Below, piece by piece: positions 40,409-49,609 of a stretch of DNA of 64,000 nucleotides. The first letter of the stretch is position 1. The number at the start of each line of letters is the position of its first letter. Under the pieces are notes generated by a model. That model saw only the letters and a list, made by a program, of their open reading frames with translations. It did no database searches and was not told the DNA's origin. This DNA is from Sporomusa sphaeroides DSM 2875. GTDB lineage: Bacteria > Bacillota > Negativicutes > Sporomusales > Sporomusaceae. The stretch is taken from NCBI RefSeq assembly GCF_001941975.2, contig NZ_CP146991.1, positions 514,501-578,500 on the forward strand, written 5' to 3'. The position numbers and the translations under genes were made by a program.

Positions 40409-41632
40409 ATGAGTGATATTAAAAAAGTAGTACTGGCCTACTCCGGTGGCCTGGACACCTCGGTTATCATCCCCTGGCTGAAAGAAAACTATGGCTGCGA
40501 AGTCATTGCGATGTGCGCTGATGTTGGTCAGGGCGACGAACTGGCTCCTGTCCGGGAAAAAGCCATTAAGTCCGGTGCTAGCAAAGTATATATTGAAGAT
40601 TTAACGGCAGAATTTGTCGAGAGCTATGTTTGGCCGACACTGAAGGCAGGAGCCGTGTATGAAGGCAAATACCTGCTGGGTACTTCCTTTGCCCGCCCGA
40701 TTATTGCCAAGGCGATGGTTGACGTGGCCCTGAAGGAAGGCGCAGACGCCATCTGTCACGGTGCTACCGGTAAAGGCAACGATCAGGTGCGGTTTGAGCT
40801 GACCGTAAAGGCACTGGCTCCGCATCTCAAGATTATTGCTCCCTGGCGGGTATGGAACATCCGCTCCCGCGAAGACGCCATCGACTACGCGGAAAAGCAC
40901 GGTATTCCGGTGCCTGTTACCAAGGCGCGTCCTTACAGCATGGATCGCAACATCTGGCACTTGAGCCATGAGGGCGCTGACCTGGAGAACCCGGCGAATG
41001 AACCAAAAGACGATGTATATATGATCACTACTCCGCCGGAAAAAGCGCCAGATACCCCGCTTTATATCGAAGTTGGCTTTGAAAAGGGGATTCCTGTAGC
41101 GGTTGACGGCGTAAAAATGGATGCCGTAAGCTTATTGACCAAACTTAACGACATCGGTGCCGCCCATGGTATTGGCATTGCCGATATCGTAGAAAACCGC
41201 CTTGTCGGGATGAAGTCCCGCGGCGTGTATGAAAATCCCGGCGGATCGATACTCTACTATGCTCATCGCGAACTGGAATATCTGACCCTTGACCGTGCTA
41301 CCCTGCACTACAAAGAACAGGTAGCCATCAAGTACGCCGAACTGGTGTATGACGGCATGTGGTTTGCCCCGCTCAGAGAGGCGCTGGACGCTTTTGTGGA
41401 TTCCACCCAGGAAAATGTTACCGGGACTGTCCGTCTGAAACTGTACAAAGGCAATATCATGAGTGCCGGTTCGCAATCACCGTTTTCGCTGTATAACGAA
41501 AAAATCGTAACCTTTGGCGACAGCAAAGAATTATATAACCATGGCGATGCTGAGGGCTTTATCAATCTGTTCGGCTTGCCGCTCAAAGTAAGAGCCATGA
41601 TGAAAGCAGAGGCCAAGAAAAACAATGAGTAA
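40409..41632 (+). CDS. argG: Argininosuccinate synthase
   Basis: Joins citrulline and aspartate with ATP. 407 residues. ATP pyrophosphatase loop [14 protein letters not shown] at the N-terminus, [16 protein letters not shown] and [17 protein letters not shown] behind taggaggca. It overlaps argH by 8 bases. Confidence 0.96.
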   Translation: MSDIKKVVLAYSGGLDTSVIIPWLKENYGCEVIAMCADVGQGDELAPVREKAIKSGASKVYIEDLTAEFVESYVWPTLKAGAVYEGKYLLGTSFARPIIAKAMVDVALKEGADAICHGATGKGNDQVRFELTVKALAPHLKIIAPWRVWNIRSREDAIDYAEKHGIPVPVTKARPYSMDRNIWHLSHEGADLENPANEPKDDVYMITTPPEKAPDTPLYIEVGFEKGIPVAVDGVKMDAVSLLTKLNDIGAAHGIGIADIVENRLVGMKSRGVYENPGGSILYYAHRELEYLTLDRATLHYKEQVAIKYAELVYDGMWFAPLREALDAFVDSTQENVTGTVRLKLYKGNIMSAGSQSPFSLYNEKIVTFGDSKELYNHGDAEGFINLFGLPLKVRAMMKAEAKKNNE

Positions 41633-43040
41633 ATTGTGGGGCGGACGTTTCGCCAAAAGTACGGATGTAATGGTGGAGGAGTTTACCTCCTCCATTTCTT
41701 TTGATAACCGCATGTACCGCCAGGACATTGCCGGCAGCATTGCCCATGCCCGCATGCTGGCCAAGTGCGGTATAATCAGCCAGGAAGATGCAAAACTTAT
41801 TATTGACGGCCTGCAAGGTATTCTGGCCGACATTGAGGCCGGCAACTTCAGCTTCGAGGTTTCCCTCGAAGATATCCACATGAATATCGAGAAACGCCTG
41901 ACCGAACGCATCGGCCCGGCTGGCGGACGGCTCCATACCGCCCGCAGCCGCAATGATCAGGTGGCGCTTGACACCCACATGTATGTGCGTGAGCAAGTGG
42001 CTGAGATTGCCGGACTGTTATTTGAGCTTGAGCAAGCTGTGCTGGATACCGCCGAGAAATATCCGGACGTAATCATGCCCGGTTACACTCACCTGCAGCG
42101 GGCGCAGCCGATTTTGTTCTCCCATCATATGATGGCTTACTTCTTCATGTTTGAACGTGACTTCCGGCGTCTCAAGGGTGTGTGGGAATCTGCCGATATT
42201 ATGCCGCTGGGAGCCGGTGCGCTGGCCGGTACTACTTTTCCCATTGACCGGGAAGCCGTTGCCCGTGAACTGAAGTTTGGCCGCATCTATGAAAATAGTC
42301 TGGATGCTGTCAGCGACCGCGATTATATTCTGGAGTTTCTTTCCTTTGCCTCCATTTTGATGATGCACTTAAGCCGCATCAGTGAAGAAATCATCCTCTG
42401 GTCGTCCACCGAGTTTTCTTTTATTGAGCTGGATGACGCCCACTGCACCGGTTCCAGCATTATGCCGCAGAAAAAAAATCCGGATGTTGCCGAACTGGTA
42501 CGGGGCAAAACCGGACGCGTGTTTGGCCATCTGATGGCTATGCTGACAGTGGCAAAAGGTTTGCCGCTGGCGTACAACAAGGATTTGCAGGAAGACAAGG
42601 AAGGCCTGTTTGACACTATCGATACCGTGAAATTCAGCCTGACAGTATATGCCGCCATGCTGCGCGGTATGAAGGTCAATGTGAGTGCCATGCGGCAGGC
42701 GCTCAGGACCGACTTTTCCAATGCTACCGATATGGCGGATTATCTGGTTAAGAAAGGCTTGCCCTTCAGGCAGGCTCATGAGGTTGTCGGCAAATGCGTG
42801 GCCTATTGTTTAAGTGAGCAAAAAACGCTCACCGACTTAACTCTGAAGGAGTTCGAGCAATTTTCCCCGTTATTTGCCGCCGACATTATCGATGCGATCT
42901 CGGTGGAAACCTGTGTGGCCGCCCGTAATTCCATGGGTGGTACATCGCCCACTCAGGTAGGACACGCAGTAACTATTGCTAAGTCTATCCTGGAAAAACA
43001 ACAAAAACACCTTGACATGTATACAAAAATCACTCTATAA
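41625..43040 (+). CDS. argH: Argininosuccinate lyase
   Basis: Splits argininosuccinate into arginine and fumarate; last step. 471 residues with LWGGRF at the start, [23 protein letters not shown] and the fumarase-family signature [12 protein letters not shown]. Its end contains the ilvE promoter. Confidence 0.96.
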   Translation: MSKLWGGRFAKSTDVMVEEFTSSISFDNRMYRQDIAGSIAHARMLAKCGIISQEDAKLIIDGLQGILADIEAGNFSFEVSLEDIHMNIEKRLTERIGPAGGRLHTARSRNDQVALDTHMYVREQVAEIAGLLFELEQAVLDTAEKYPDVIMPGYTHLQRAQPILFSHHMMAYFFMFERDFRRLKGVWESADIMPLGAGALAGTTFPIDREAVARELKFGRIYENSLDAVSDRDYILEFLSFASILMMHLSRISEEIILWSSTEFSFIELDDAHCTGSSIMPQKKNPDVAELVRGKTGRVFGHLMAMLTVAKGLPLAYNKDLQEDKEGLFDTIDTVKFSLTVYAAMLRGMKVNVSAMRQALRTDFSNATDMADYLVKKGLPFRQAHEVVGKCVAYCLSEQKTLTDLTLKEFEQFSPLFAADIIDAISVETCVAARNSMGGTSPTQVGHAVTIAKSILEKQQKHLDMYTKITL

Positions 43041-43041
43041 T
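43012..43041 (+). promoter_or_regulatory. Promoter of ilvE inside the argH end
   Basis: TTGACA (43012-43017), 18 bases, TATAAT (43036-43041): both boxes match consensus. The -10 box overlaps the argH stop codon. 35 bases before the ilvE start. Confidence 0.85.
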
Positions 43042-43076
43042 AACCATAAATATACAACCCAAGGAGGCCTGTTAAC

Positions 43077-44150
43077 ATGACAGATATTGCTGTTACACTG
43101 GCTGATAAACGCGGTACGCTTCCACCGGAAGACAAACTCGGTTTTGGCAAAATTTTTACCGACCATATGTTTGTGATGGATTATGCTACCGGTAAAGGCT
43201 GGCACAATGCCCGTATTGTTCCATACGGACAAATTGAAATCTCCCCGGCAGCTATGGTGCTGCATTATGGTCAGGCTATTTTTGAAGGGATGAAGGCCTT
43301 CCGGACTGCGGACAATCGTATTGTTGTGTATCGTCCGCTTGACCACCTGAACCGGTTTAACCATTCGGCAGATATCCTGAGCATTCCGCAGATGGATGTT
43401 AATGTGCTGCATGACGGTCTGAAGAAGCTTATCGAAATTGATAAAGAGTGGGTGCCCAAATCGCTGGGGACTTCCTTGTATATCCGGCCATTTGTCATTT
43501 CCACCGATCCTTTTGTCGGTGTAAAAGTGGCTGATCAGTACACTGTATTTATTATTCTGTCACCTGTTGGGGCGTACTACGCTTCCGGCTTCAAGCCTGT
43601 CGCCATTAAGGTTGAGGAGCATTTTGTCCGTGCCGTCAAAGGCGGCCTGGGTGAAGCCAAGACGCCGGCGAACTATGCAGCCAGCCTGAAAGCGGCGGAA
43701 GTCGCCAAAAAGGAAGGGTATACCCAGGTATTGTGGCTTGACGCGCTTGAACAAAAATATATTGAAGAAGTAGGTACCATGAACATCTTCTTCAAAATTG
43801 ATAATGAAATTATTACTCCGGCATTGAATGGCAGTATCCTCAACGGCATTACCCGCCGTTCGGTGCTTGCCGTTGCGAAAGACTGGGGTATGAAAGTATC
43901 GGAACGCCGTATTTCCATTGAGGAAGTATACGAAGCGCATGAGCAGGGGCGTCTCCAGGAAGTTTTCGGCTCCGGCACGGCTGCCGTTATTTCTCCGGTT
44001 GGCGAGCTTTCCTGGAAGGGCAGGAAAATCACTATCAACAATAATGAGATTGGTGAAACCTCGCAAAAACTGTTTGATTATATTACCGACATTCAGCAGG
44101 GACGTGTTGCTGACAAATTTGGCTGGACCGGTGAAATGGCAAAACTGTAA
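43077..44150 (+). CDS. ilvE: Branched-chain amino acid aminotransferase
   Basis: Class IV PLP aminotransferase for Val, Leu and Ile. 357 residues, the longer BCAT form: FEGMKAFRTADNRIVVYRP, SLYIRPFVIS, and the PLP lysine at about K195 in GEAKTPANYAAS. ATG behind caaggagg. Separate promoter and terminator, so it is probably not controlled with the arginine genes. Confidence 0.94.
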   Translation: MTDIAVTLADKRGTLPPEDKLGFGKIFTDHMFVMDYATGKGWHNARIVPYGQIEISPAAMVLHYGQAIFEGMKAFRTADNRIVVYRPLDHLNRFNHSADILSIPQMDVNVLHDGLKKLIEIDKEWVPKSLGTSLYIRPFVISTDPFVGVKVADQYTVFIILSPVGAYYASGFKPVAIKVEEHFVRAVKGGLGEAKTPANYAASLKAAEVAKKEGYTQVLWLDALEQKYIEEVGTMNIFFKIDNEIITPALNGSILNGITRRSVLAVAKDWGMKVSERRISIEEVYEAHEQGRLQEVFGSGTAAVISPVGELSWKGRKITINNNEIGETSQKLFDYITDIQQGRVADKFGWTGEMAKL

Positions 44151-44167
44151 TCTATCAATTGAAACAA

Positions 44168-44200
44168 TTAGGCTTGTGCTAAAGGCACAAGCCTAATTTT
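44168..44200 (+). terminator. ilvE terminator
   Basis: A perfect 12-bp stem TTAGGCTTGTGC / GCACAAGCCTAA, 5-base loop, then tttt. 18 bases behind ilvE. Confidence 0.92.
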
Positions 44201-44308
44201 GATATTATTTATATTAATATTTTTTAATTACCTAAAAGGTTTTCCTATTTTTGGGGAGAATAAAGTTATAGTCGTACTGCAATTTATTGTGTGTTTGAGG
44301 TGTACAGC

Positions 44309-45124
44309 ATGTTATTACAAATACGGGGCATAATTTCTACAATCAGCTTTCTTGATATCATCGATATGGCGATTGTTGCCTATGTATTATACAAATTATA
44401 TATTATGATCCGGGATACCCGGGCGGTCGCGCTGTTAAAGGGCCTGGCCGTGCTATTACTGGCTACCCTTGTCAGTAAATGGCTGGAGCTTAATGTTATC
44501 AACTGGCTGCTGCAAAAAACCATGACCGTGGTGCTGGTGGCCTTGCCTGTTGTTTTTCAGCCTGAGCTTAGACGGGCGCTGGAACAATTAGGGCGGGGAC
44601 GCTTTTTCAAAAACAGCTCCCAGCTCAACGCGGAAGAAAAAGAAACCCTGTTTACCGAATTGACGCGAACCGTCACGGCTCTGTCCAAAAATAAAATTGG
44701 GGCCTTGATGGTGCTGGAGCGCGATACCGGCTTAAATGACTATATTGAAACAGGCATTAAAGTCGACGGTTTGGTGACCAGTGAATTCCTGATTAATATT
44801 TTTATTCCCAATACGCCGCTGCATGATGGTGCCGTTATTATCCGCGGCAACAGAATACAGGCGGCAGGCTGCCTGCTGCCGTTATCTGACGACAGGACGC
44901 TGACCAAAGAACTTGGCACCAGACACAGGGCCGCCATTGGTATCAGCGAGCAGGCGGATGCGGTTGTCATTGTTGTCAGCGAAGAGACCGGGATTATTTC
45001 CCTGGCCAGAGGCGGCAGACTGCACCGGTATCTGGATGCCGACAAACTAAAAGAGCACCTTGCCCCATTATTTGTGGCCAAAACCTCTTCGCTTAGCGAT
45101 CTCTTTAGCTGGAGGCCTTCGTAA
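44309..45124 (+). CDS. cdaA: Diadenylate cyclase CdaA
   Basis: Makes the second messenger c-di-AMP from two ATP. 271 residues from the ATG at 44309 behind gaggtg; an in-frame GTG at 44291 is less suitable. Three membrane helices in the first ~90 residues, then the DAC domain with D173-G-A in PLHDGAVII and R205-H-R in GTRHRAAIGISE. One-base overlap with cdaR; glmM lies two genes further, the usual cdaA-cdaR-glmM neighbourhood. Confidence 0.95.
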   Translation: MLLQIRGIISTISFLDIIDMAIVAYVLYKLYIMIRDTRAVALLKGLAVLLLATLVSKWLELNVINWLLQKTMTVVLVALPVVFQPELRRALEQLGRGRFFKNSSQLNAEEKETLFTELTRTVTALSKNKIGALMVLERDTGLNDYIETGIKVDGLVTSEFLINIFIPNTPLHDGAVIIRGNRIQAAGCLLPLSDDRTLTKELGTRHRAAIGISEQADAVVIVVSEETGIISLARGGRLHRYLDADKLKEHLAPLFVAKTSSLSDLFSWRPS

Positions 45125-46065
45125 TGTTTGAAAAATACTTAAAAAAACCCGGCGAAGATAAAAATCAGGCACCTAAAATTTTTGCCGTTATCTTAGCCGT
45201 GATACTCTGGTTGTATGTTATGAATGAACAAAATCCACCCATAGAATCCTGGGTCACCATGCCGTTGGAAGCGCGCAATGCAGCTACCAGTTATGTCATT
45301 ACTGAGGTGCCGGACTCTGTCCGGGTGAAGGTCCGCGGTCCGCGGAGCATTGTGGCCGGGCTGATTAACCGGGAGCTTACGGCCTATGTTGATGTAAAGG
45401 GCCTGGGAGAAGGCCGTCATAACCTTAAGGTCACGCCTGCCTTGCCTTCCAATTTGGAAGCTGTTGAAGTCAGCCCGGAGCGGGTGCAGATACAGATTGA
45501 AACTGTTGTCAGCCGTGAGGTGCCGGTGGAGGCGCGCCTGACCGGCGCACCGGCTAAGGGGACGCTGACAGGCAAAGTTACTATTGCGAATGAAAAGGTT
45601 ACCATTGAAGGGCCGAAGCATCTTATTGAAACCGTGGAAAAGGTAATGGCGCCTGTGGATCTGGCAGGCAAAAACGCCGATATTGCCATCGATGCGCAGC
45701 TAATTCCGGTCAATACCAAAGGCAGAGAAGTACAAGGCCTGACTATTTATCCGGAAAAAACGCGGGTAACCGTAGTGTTAATGGCGGCGGTAGTCAAAAA
45801 AACAGTGGATGTGAAGCCGGTGACCCAGGGGGAACTGCCAGCAGGTTTTGTCATTCAGAGTATTATTACCCAGCCTGAGAAAGTGGAGGTAAGCGAGAAC
45901 ACGCCAGGCAAAACGATTGAGAAGCTTGATGCCGTTTATACCGAGCCGGTCATGTTAGCCGGCATTAATAAAGACACGAACAAAGAGGTCAGACTCCAAC
46001 TGCCCGAAGGTGTGTCAGGCACACCGCCGACGGTTACTGTCACTATAAAAATCGGACCCCGGTAG
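45124..46065 (+). CDS. cdaR: YbbR-domain regulator CdaR
   Basis: Membrane-anchored partner that modulates CdaA. 313 residues: short cytoplasmic N-terminus, one membrane helix (about 19-36, IFAVILAVILWLYVMN) and an extracellular part built of about three to four YbbR repeats (VRVKVRGPRSIV, VTIEGPKHLIETV, VEVSENTPGKTIEKL). The start overlaps the cdaA stop by one base. Confidence 0.92.
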   Translation: MFEKYLKKPGEDKNQAPKIFAVILAVILWLYVMNEQNPPIESWVTMPLEARNAATSYVITEVPDSVRVKVRGPRSIVAGLINRELTAYVDVKGLGEGRHNLKVTPALPSNLEAVEVSPERVQIQIETVVSREVPVEARLTGAPAKGTLTGKVTIANEKVTIEGPKHLIETVEKVMAPVDLAGKNADIAIDAQLIPVNTKGREVQGLTIYPEKTRVTVVLMAAVVKKTVDVKPVTQGELPAGFVIQSIITQPEKVEVSENTPGKTIEKLDAVYTEPVMLAGINKDTNKEVRLQLPEGVSGTPPTVTVTIKIGPR

Positions 46066-46092
46066 TTTGTGTTAAAGAATCTGACAGGAACA

Positions 46093-46162
46093 GGCGGGTG
46101 GTGCATCGACAATGTTCCACCACTGGCATTTGATTTTCGCTGTTGTCAACACACCACCTGCC
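46093..46162 (+). promoter_or_regulatory. Competing hairpins before the FAD oxidoreductase gene
   Basis: GGCGGGTGGTG (46093-46103) can pair with CACCACCTGCC (46152-46162, 11 bp, one G-T) or its last part with CCACCAC (46117-46123). The two folds exclude each other. No T-run follows, so it is not a plain terminator. It may be a leader switch or an RNA-processing site; no known class recognised. Confidence 0.4.
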
Positions 46163-46209
46163 GGCAACAGTAGTTAGCATGTTATATATAGTTAAAGGAG
46201 ATAAGGTTA

Positions 46210-47805
46210 TTGCTCAAAATCAGCAATTTTCGCGTGCCGTTAACCGAAGATGCGCCATTGGAACAATTGTTGGCCAAGCGTCTTAAACTGCCGGCCGCGG
46301 CAATCCGTCAAGTGGTGATTAGCCGCCGGGCAGTCGATGCCCGGCGGAAGCATACTATTAATTTTGTCTATACGTTAGAAGTTGGGACCGCCGTTTCGTC
46401 TGCGCAGGTGTTGTCCCGGCTGCCAGGGGATAAAGATATTGCGATGGTAACTCCGGCCGTGCCGGAGGAAATCATTCCGGGCAGCAAGCCGTTAGATAAC
46501 CGGCCGGTAGTGGTTGGCGCAGGACCGGCCGGCTTATTTGCTGCTTATATGCTGGCCAAGCATGGCTATAAACCGCTCCTGATTGAACGGGGGCGGAATG
46601 TGGAACAGCGTGCCGGGGATGTTGCCGGCTTTTGGCGCACCGGCAAATTCGATCCCATCAGCAATGTACAGTTTGGCGAAGGCGGCGCAGGTACTTTTTC
46701 CGATGGCAAGCTGACCACACGGGTTAATGACCCGCGAATGGCCGAGATCCTTGCTCTGATGGTGGAGGCCGGCGCACCGCCGGAAATAAAATATCTGCAT
46801 AAACCCCATATTGGCACAGATAAGCTGAGGCAGGTTGTCAAAACCATCCGTAACCGCATTATTGAACTGGGGGGGCAGGTGGAATTTGAGGCCAGGCTGA
46901 CAGCTGTTGCTATTGAGAATGGCCAACTGCGCGGTCTGACAATTAATGATAACCGCTATCTGCCGTGTGAAGCCCTGTTTTTGGCTATTGGTCATAGCGC
47001 CCGTGATACTTATGAGTTTTTATACCAGGCCGGTATTGCCATGGAAGCCAAGCCCTTTGCTATCGGTGTCCGCATCGAGCATCCGCAGGAACTTATTGAT
47101 CAGGCTCAATACGGCGTAAGCGCCGGTCATCCCAAGCTGGGGGCTGCCGATTATGCGCTGGTATATCAGGATCGGGCGGCAGGCCGGACGGCCTACTCCT
47201 TTTGCATGTGCCCCGGCGGCCTGGTGGTCGCGGCGGCGTCGGAAGACGGCGGGGTGGTGACAAATGGGATGAGTCTGTTTAGCCGGGATTCCGGTATCGC
47301 TAACAGCGCCCTGGCGGTTACCGTCAATCCGGCCGATTATGGTCCTCATGTGCTTGACGGTATCGCCTTTCAGCGCCGCTATGAACAACTGGCATTTGCC
47401 TTAGGCGGTAAGAACTATACCGCTCCGGCCCAGACTGTCGGTGATTTTCTGGCAGGCCGGAGCGGCGGCAAGAACTATCTGGTTACCCCGAGCTATCGTC
47501 CGGGGGCAGCCCCGGCTGATCTCAGACAATGCCTGCCTGAGTTTGTCACAGCCACGCTGGCTAAAGCCTTGCCTGATTTTGGCCGGAAAATTCGCGGCTT
47601 TGATCATCCGGGCGCAGTGCTTACCGGCGTTGAGACCAGAACCTCGGCACCTGTAAGAATCGTTCGCGGGCCGGATTTTGCCTCAGTAAATACCGCCGGA
47701 CTCTATCCGGTTGGCGAAGGTGCCGGGTATGCGGGAGGCATTATGAGCGCCGCTCTTGACGGCATGAACGCGGCCATTAGTTTCATAAAAGAATATAAGG
47801 CATAG
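46210..47805 (+). CDS. FAD-dependent oxidoreductase (COG2509-like)
   Basis: 531-residue flavoprotein. An N-terminal ~95-residue domain precedes the FAD site VVVGAGPAGLFAAYMLAKHG (about residue 100), followed by QFGEGGAGTFSDGKLTTR and a C-terminal GEGAGYAGGIMSAALDGMNA that completes the FAD fold. TTG start behind aaaggagat. Substrate unknown; such genes often lie near cdaA/glmM in this group of bacteria as far as I recall. Confidence 0.8.
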   Translation: MLKISNFRVPLTEDAPLEQLLAKRLKLPAAAIRQVVISRRAVDARRKHTINFVYTLEVGTAVSSAQVLSRLPGDKDIAMVTPAVPEEIIPGSKPLDNRPVVVGAGPAGLFAAYMLAKHGYKPLLIERGRNVEQRAGDVAGFWRTGKFDPISNVQFGEGGAGTFSDGKLTTRVNDPRMAEILALMVEAGAPPEIKYLHKPHIGTDKLRQVVKTIRNRIIELGGQVEFEARLTAVAIENGQLRGLTINDNRYLPCEALFLAIGHSARDTYEFLYQAGIAMEAKPFAIGVRIEHPQELIDQAQYGVSAGHPKLGAADYALVYQDRAAGRTAYSFCMCPGGLVVAAASEDGGVVTNGMSLFSRDSGIANSALAVTVNPADYGPHVLDGIAFQRRYEQLAFALGGKNYTAPAQTVGDFLAGRSGGKNYLVTPSYRPGAAPADLRQCLPEFVTATLAKALPDFGRKIRGFDHPGAVLTGVETRTSAPVRIVRGPDFASVNTAGLYPVGEGAGYAGGIMSAALDGMNAAISFIKEYKA

Positions 47806-47852
47806 CCTTAACCCCTTAATTGCGCAGGAATTGAAAGGAGCAAGCAACCTCT

Positions 47853-49193
47853 ATGGCAAGACTGTTTGGAACCGATGGCGTACGCGGCTTAGCTAACGCT
47901 GAACTTACACCCGAGCTGGCCTTTAAAATGGGCCGGGCGGCTACCTATTATTTCGGCAAAGAGCATCAACGGCCGGTGTTTTATATTGGCCGCGATACCC
48001 GTATCTCAGGCCACATGCTGGAAGCAGCCCTGGCGGCGGGGATTTGTTCGGCAGGCGGCGAAGCCGTGCTGCTGGGTGTTGTCCCTACCCCGGCAGTAGC
48101 TTATCTGACCCGAAAATATCGAGCACAGGCCGGAGTTGTTATTTCGGCATCACATAATCCCTATCCGGATAATGGCATCAAATTTTTCGCCGGAACAGGC
48201 TATAAACTGCCGGATGCTGTTGAAAATGAACTGGAAAGCCTGATTGAAGCCGGAGTCGATGCCATGCCCCGGCCTACGGCTGACGGAGTGGGTTTTATTA
48301 CCCGGAACCATGACCTGCTGGCCGAATACATCGACTATGCTGCCGGTACGGTGGAAACCACGCTAAGCGGCCTTAAAATTGTCGTTGACTGCGCCAATGG
48401 TGCTGCCAGCGAGGCTGCGCCCGCTGCCTTTAAAAAGCTGGGGGCAGAGGTCGTTATCCTTAATGACAGCCCGGACGGCATTAATATCAACGCCGGCTGC
48501 GGTTCAACCCATCTGGAACAGCTGCAGGCAGCCGTAGCACAGCATCAGGCCCACTTAGGTCTGGCCCATGACGGGGATGCCGACCGTTGTCTGGCTGTTG
48601 ATGAAACAGGTCTGGCTGTTGATGGTGATCAGATCATGCTGATTTGTGCATTGGAAATGCTCAGGCAGGATACGCTGCCGGAAAAAACCCTGGTAGCTAC
48701 TGTCATGAGCAATCTGGGTTTGCACCAGGCCATAAAAAATGCCGGTGGCAAAGTGCTTGTCACACCGGTGGGTGACCGCTATGTACTGGAAGCCATGCTG
48801 AAACATAACCTGGTACTTGGTGGTGAGCAGTCAGGTCATATTATTTTCAGTCAATACAGTACAACCGGTGACGGCCTGATTACTGCCCTGAAACTGGCTG
48901 CCGCCTTAAAACAAAGCGGCAAAAAGATGTCAGAGCTGGCTCAGGTTATGACCAGATTCCCGCAACTCTTAGTTAATATCAGGGTTAAGAGCAAAGAAGG
49001 CTGGGAAACCAACACCAATATTGCTGCCGCCATTAAAGCCGGGGAAACAGAACTGGGGGATAATGGCCGGATACTGGTACGTCCTTCCGGCACCGAACCG
49101 CTGATCCGCGTAATGGCTGAAGGCCCCTCGCTGCCTGACCTGGAGCGCATTGTCGCTGCCATTGCCGGGGTAATTAAACAAGAACAGGAATAA
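47853..49193 (+). CDS. glmM: Phosphoglucosamine mutase
   Basis: Converts glucosamine-6-phosphate to glucosamine-1-phosphate for UDP-GlcNAc. 446 residues. Phosphoserine S100 in VISASHNPYPDNGIKFF, metal loop DGDADR, sugar loop GGEQSGHI, and phosphate-binding RPSGTEPLIRVM. With glmS downstream it supplies cell-wall precursor. In Firmicutes GlmM can also bind and inhibit CdaA. Confidence 0.96.
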   Translation: MARLFGTDGVRGLANAELTPELAFKMGRAATYYFGKEHQRPVFYIGRDTRISGHMLEAALAAGICSAGGEAVLLGVVPTPAVAYLTRKYRAQAGVVISASHNPYPDNGIKFFAGTGYKLPDAVENELESLIEAGVDAMPRPTADGVGFITRNHDLLAEYIDYAAGTVETTLSGLKIVVDCANGAASEAAPAAFKKLGAEVVILNDSPDGININAGCGSTHLEQLQAAVAQHQAHLGLAHDGDADRCLAVDETGLAVDGDQIMLICALEMLRQDTLPEKTLVATVMSNLGLHQAIKNAGGKVLVTPVGDRYVLEAMLKHNLVLGGEQSGHIIFSQYSTTGDGLITALKLAAALKQSGKKMSELAQVMTRFPQLLVNIRVKSKEGWETNTNIAAAIKAGETELGDNGRILVRPSGTEPLIRVMAEGPSLPDLERIVAAIAGVIKQEQE

Positions 49194-49199
49194 ACGTTA

Positions 49200-49228
49200 T
49201 TGACCAATATGGTAAACTATATTACAAT
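49200..49228 (+). promoter_or_regulatory. glmS promoter
   Basis: TTGACC (49200-49205), 17 bases, TACAAT (49223-49228), starting 7 bases behind glmM. Predicted start near 49235 leaves a leader of about 375 bases with a hairpin and the ribozyme. Confidence 0.8.
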
Positions 49229-49241
49229 GAGATAGAATACA

Positions 49242-49271
49242 GCAAGGGAGCACTAAATAGTGCTCCCTTGC
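49242..49271 (+). promoter_or_regulatory. Strong hairpin at the head of the glmS leader
   Basis: A perfect 13-bp stem (49242-49254 with 49259-49271) with an aaat loop and no T-run. It lies at the very 5' end of the predicted transcript, so it may protect the RNA end; it could also terminate glmM read-through. Confidence 0.65.
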
Positions 49272-49358
49272 ATATGTATGGGATAATAACAGGGGGGTGA
49301 GAATGAACAGCATAAGCCGGATAATAACAATCATTATGGCAGAAACTAAATTAAAAAA

Positions 49359-49500
49359 GCGCTGGTGCTTGGAGGTTTTCCAAGCAGACGAGGAAGAGGT
49401 TTATCGAGCAGTCAGCGGATGCCTCTCGGCCCCTGTCAGTCGTTAGCCGGCCGACAAACCCGCAGGGTGATCTGCGGAACAAAACGGCGGCATGCAGGAC
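49359..49500 (+). ncRNA. glmS ribozyme
   Basis: Self-cleaving riboswitch that uses glucosamine-6-phosphate as cofactor and lowers glmS mRNA. The conserved core is plain: the cleavage site before gcgctgg (between 49358 and 49359), the P2 hairpin cttgg/ccaag, the block gacgaggaagaggtttatcg, gcggatgcctctcgg, and the following P3/P4 elements (aacccgcaggg, ctgcggaac). It lies 110 bases before glmS. The 3' boundary is approximate. Confidence 0.93.
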
Positions 49501-49609
49501 AATTATCGGATTACAAGCAAAAAGGAAAGCAGGATTGCCTGGCAGTAGTATTGCTGTGCGGGGCACTCCTAGTTTTCTGCAGCATTTAACATTTAGGAGG
49601 TTTATATAT

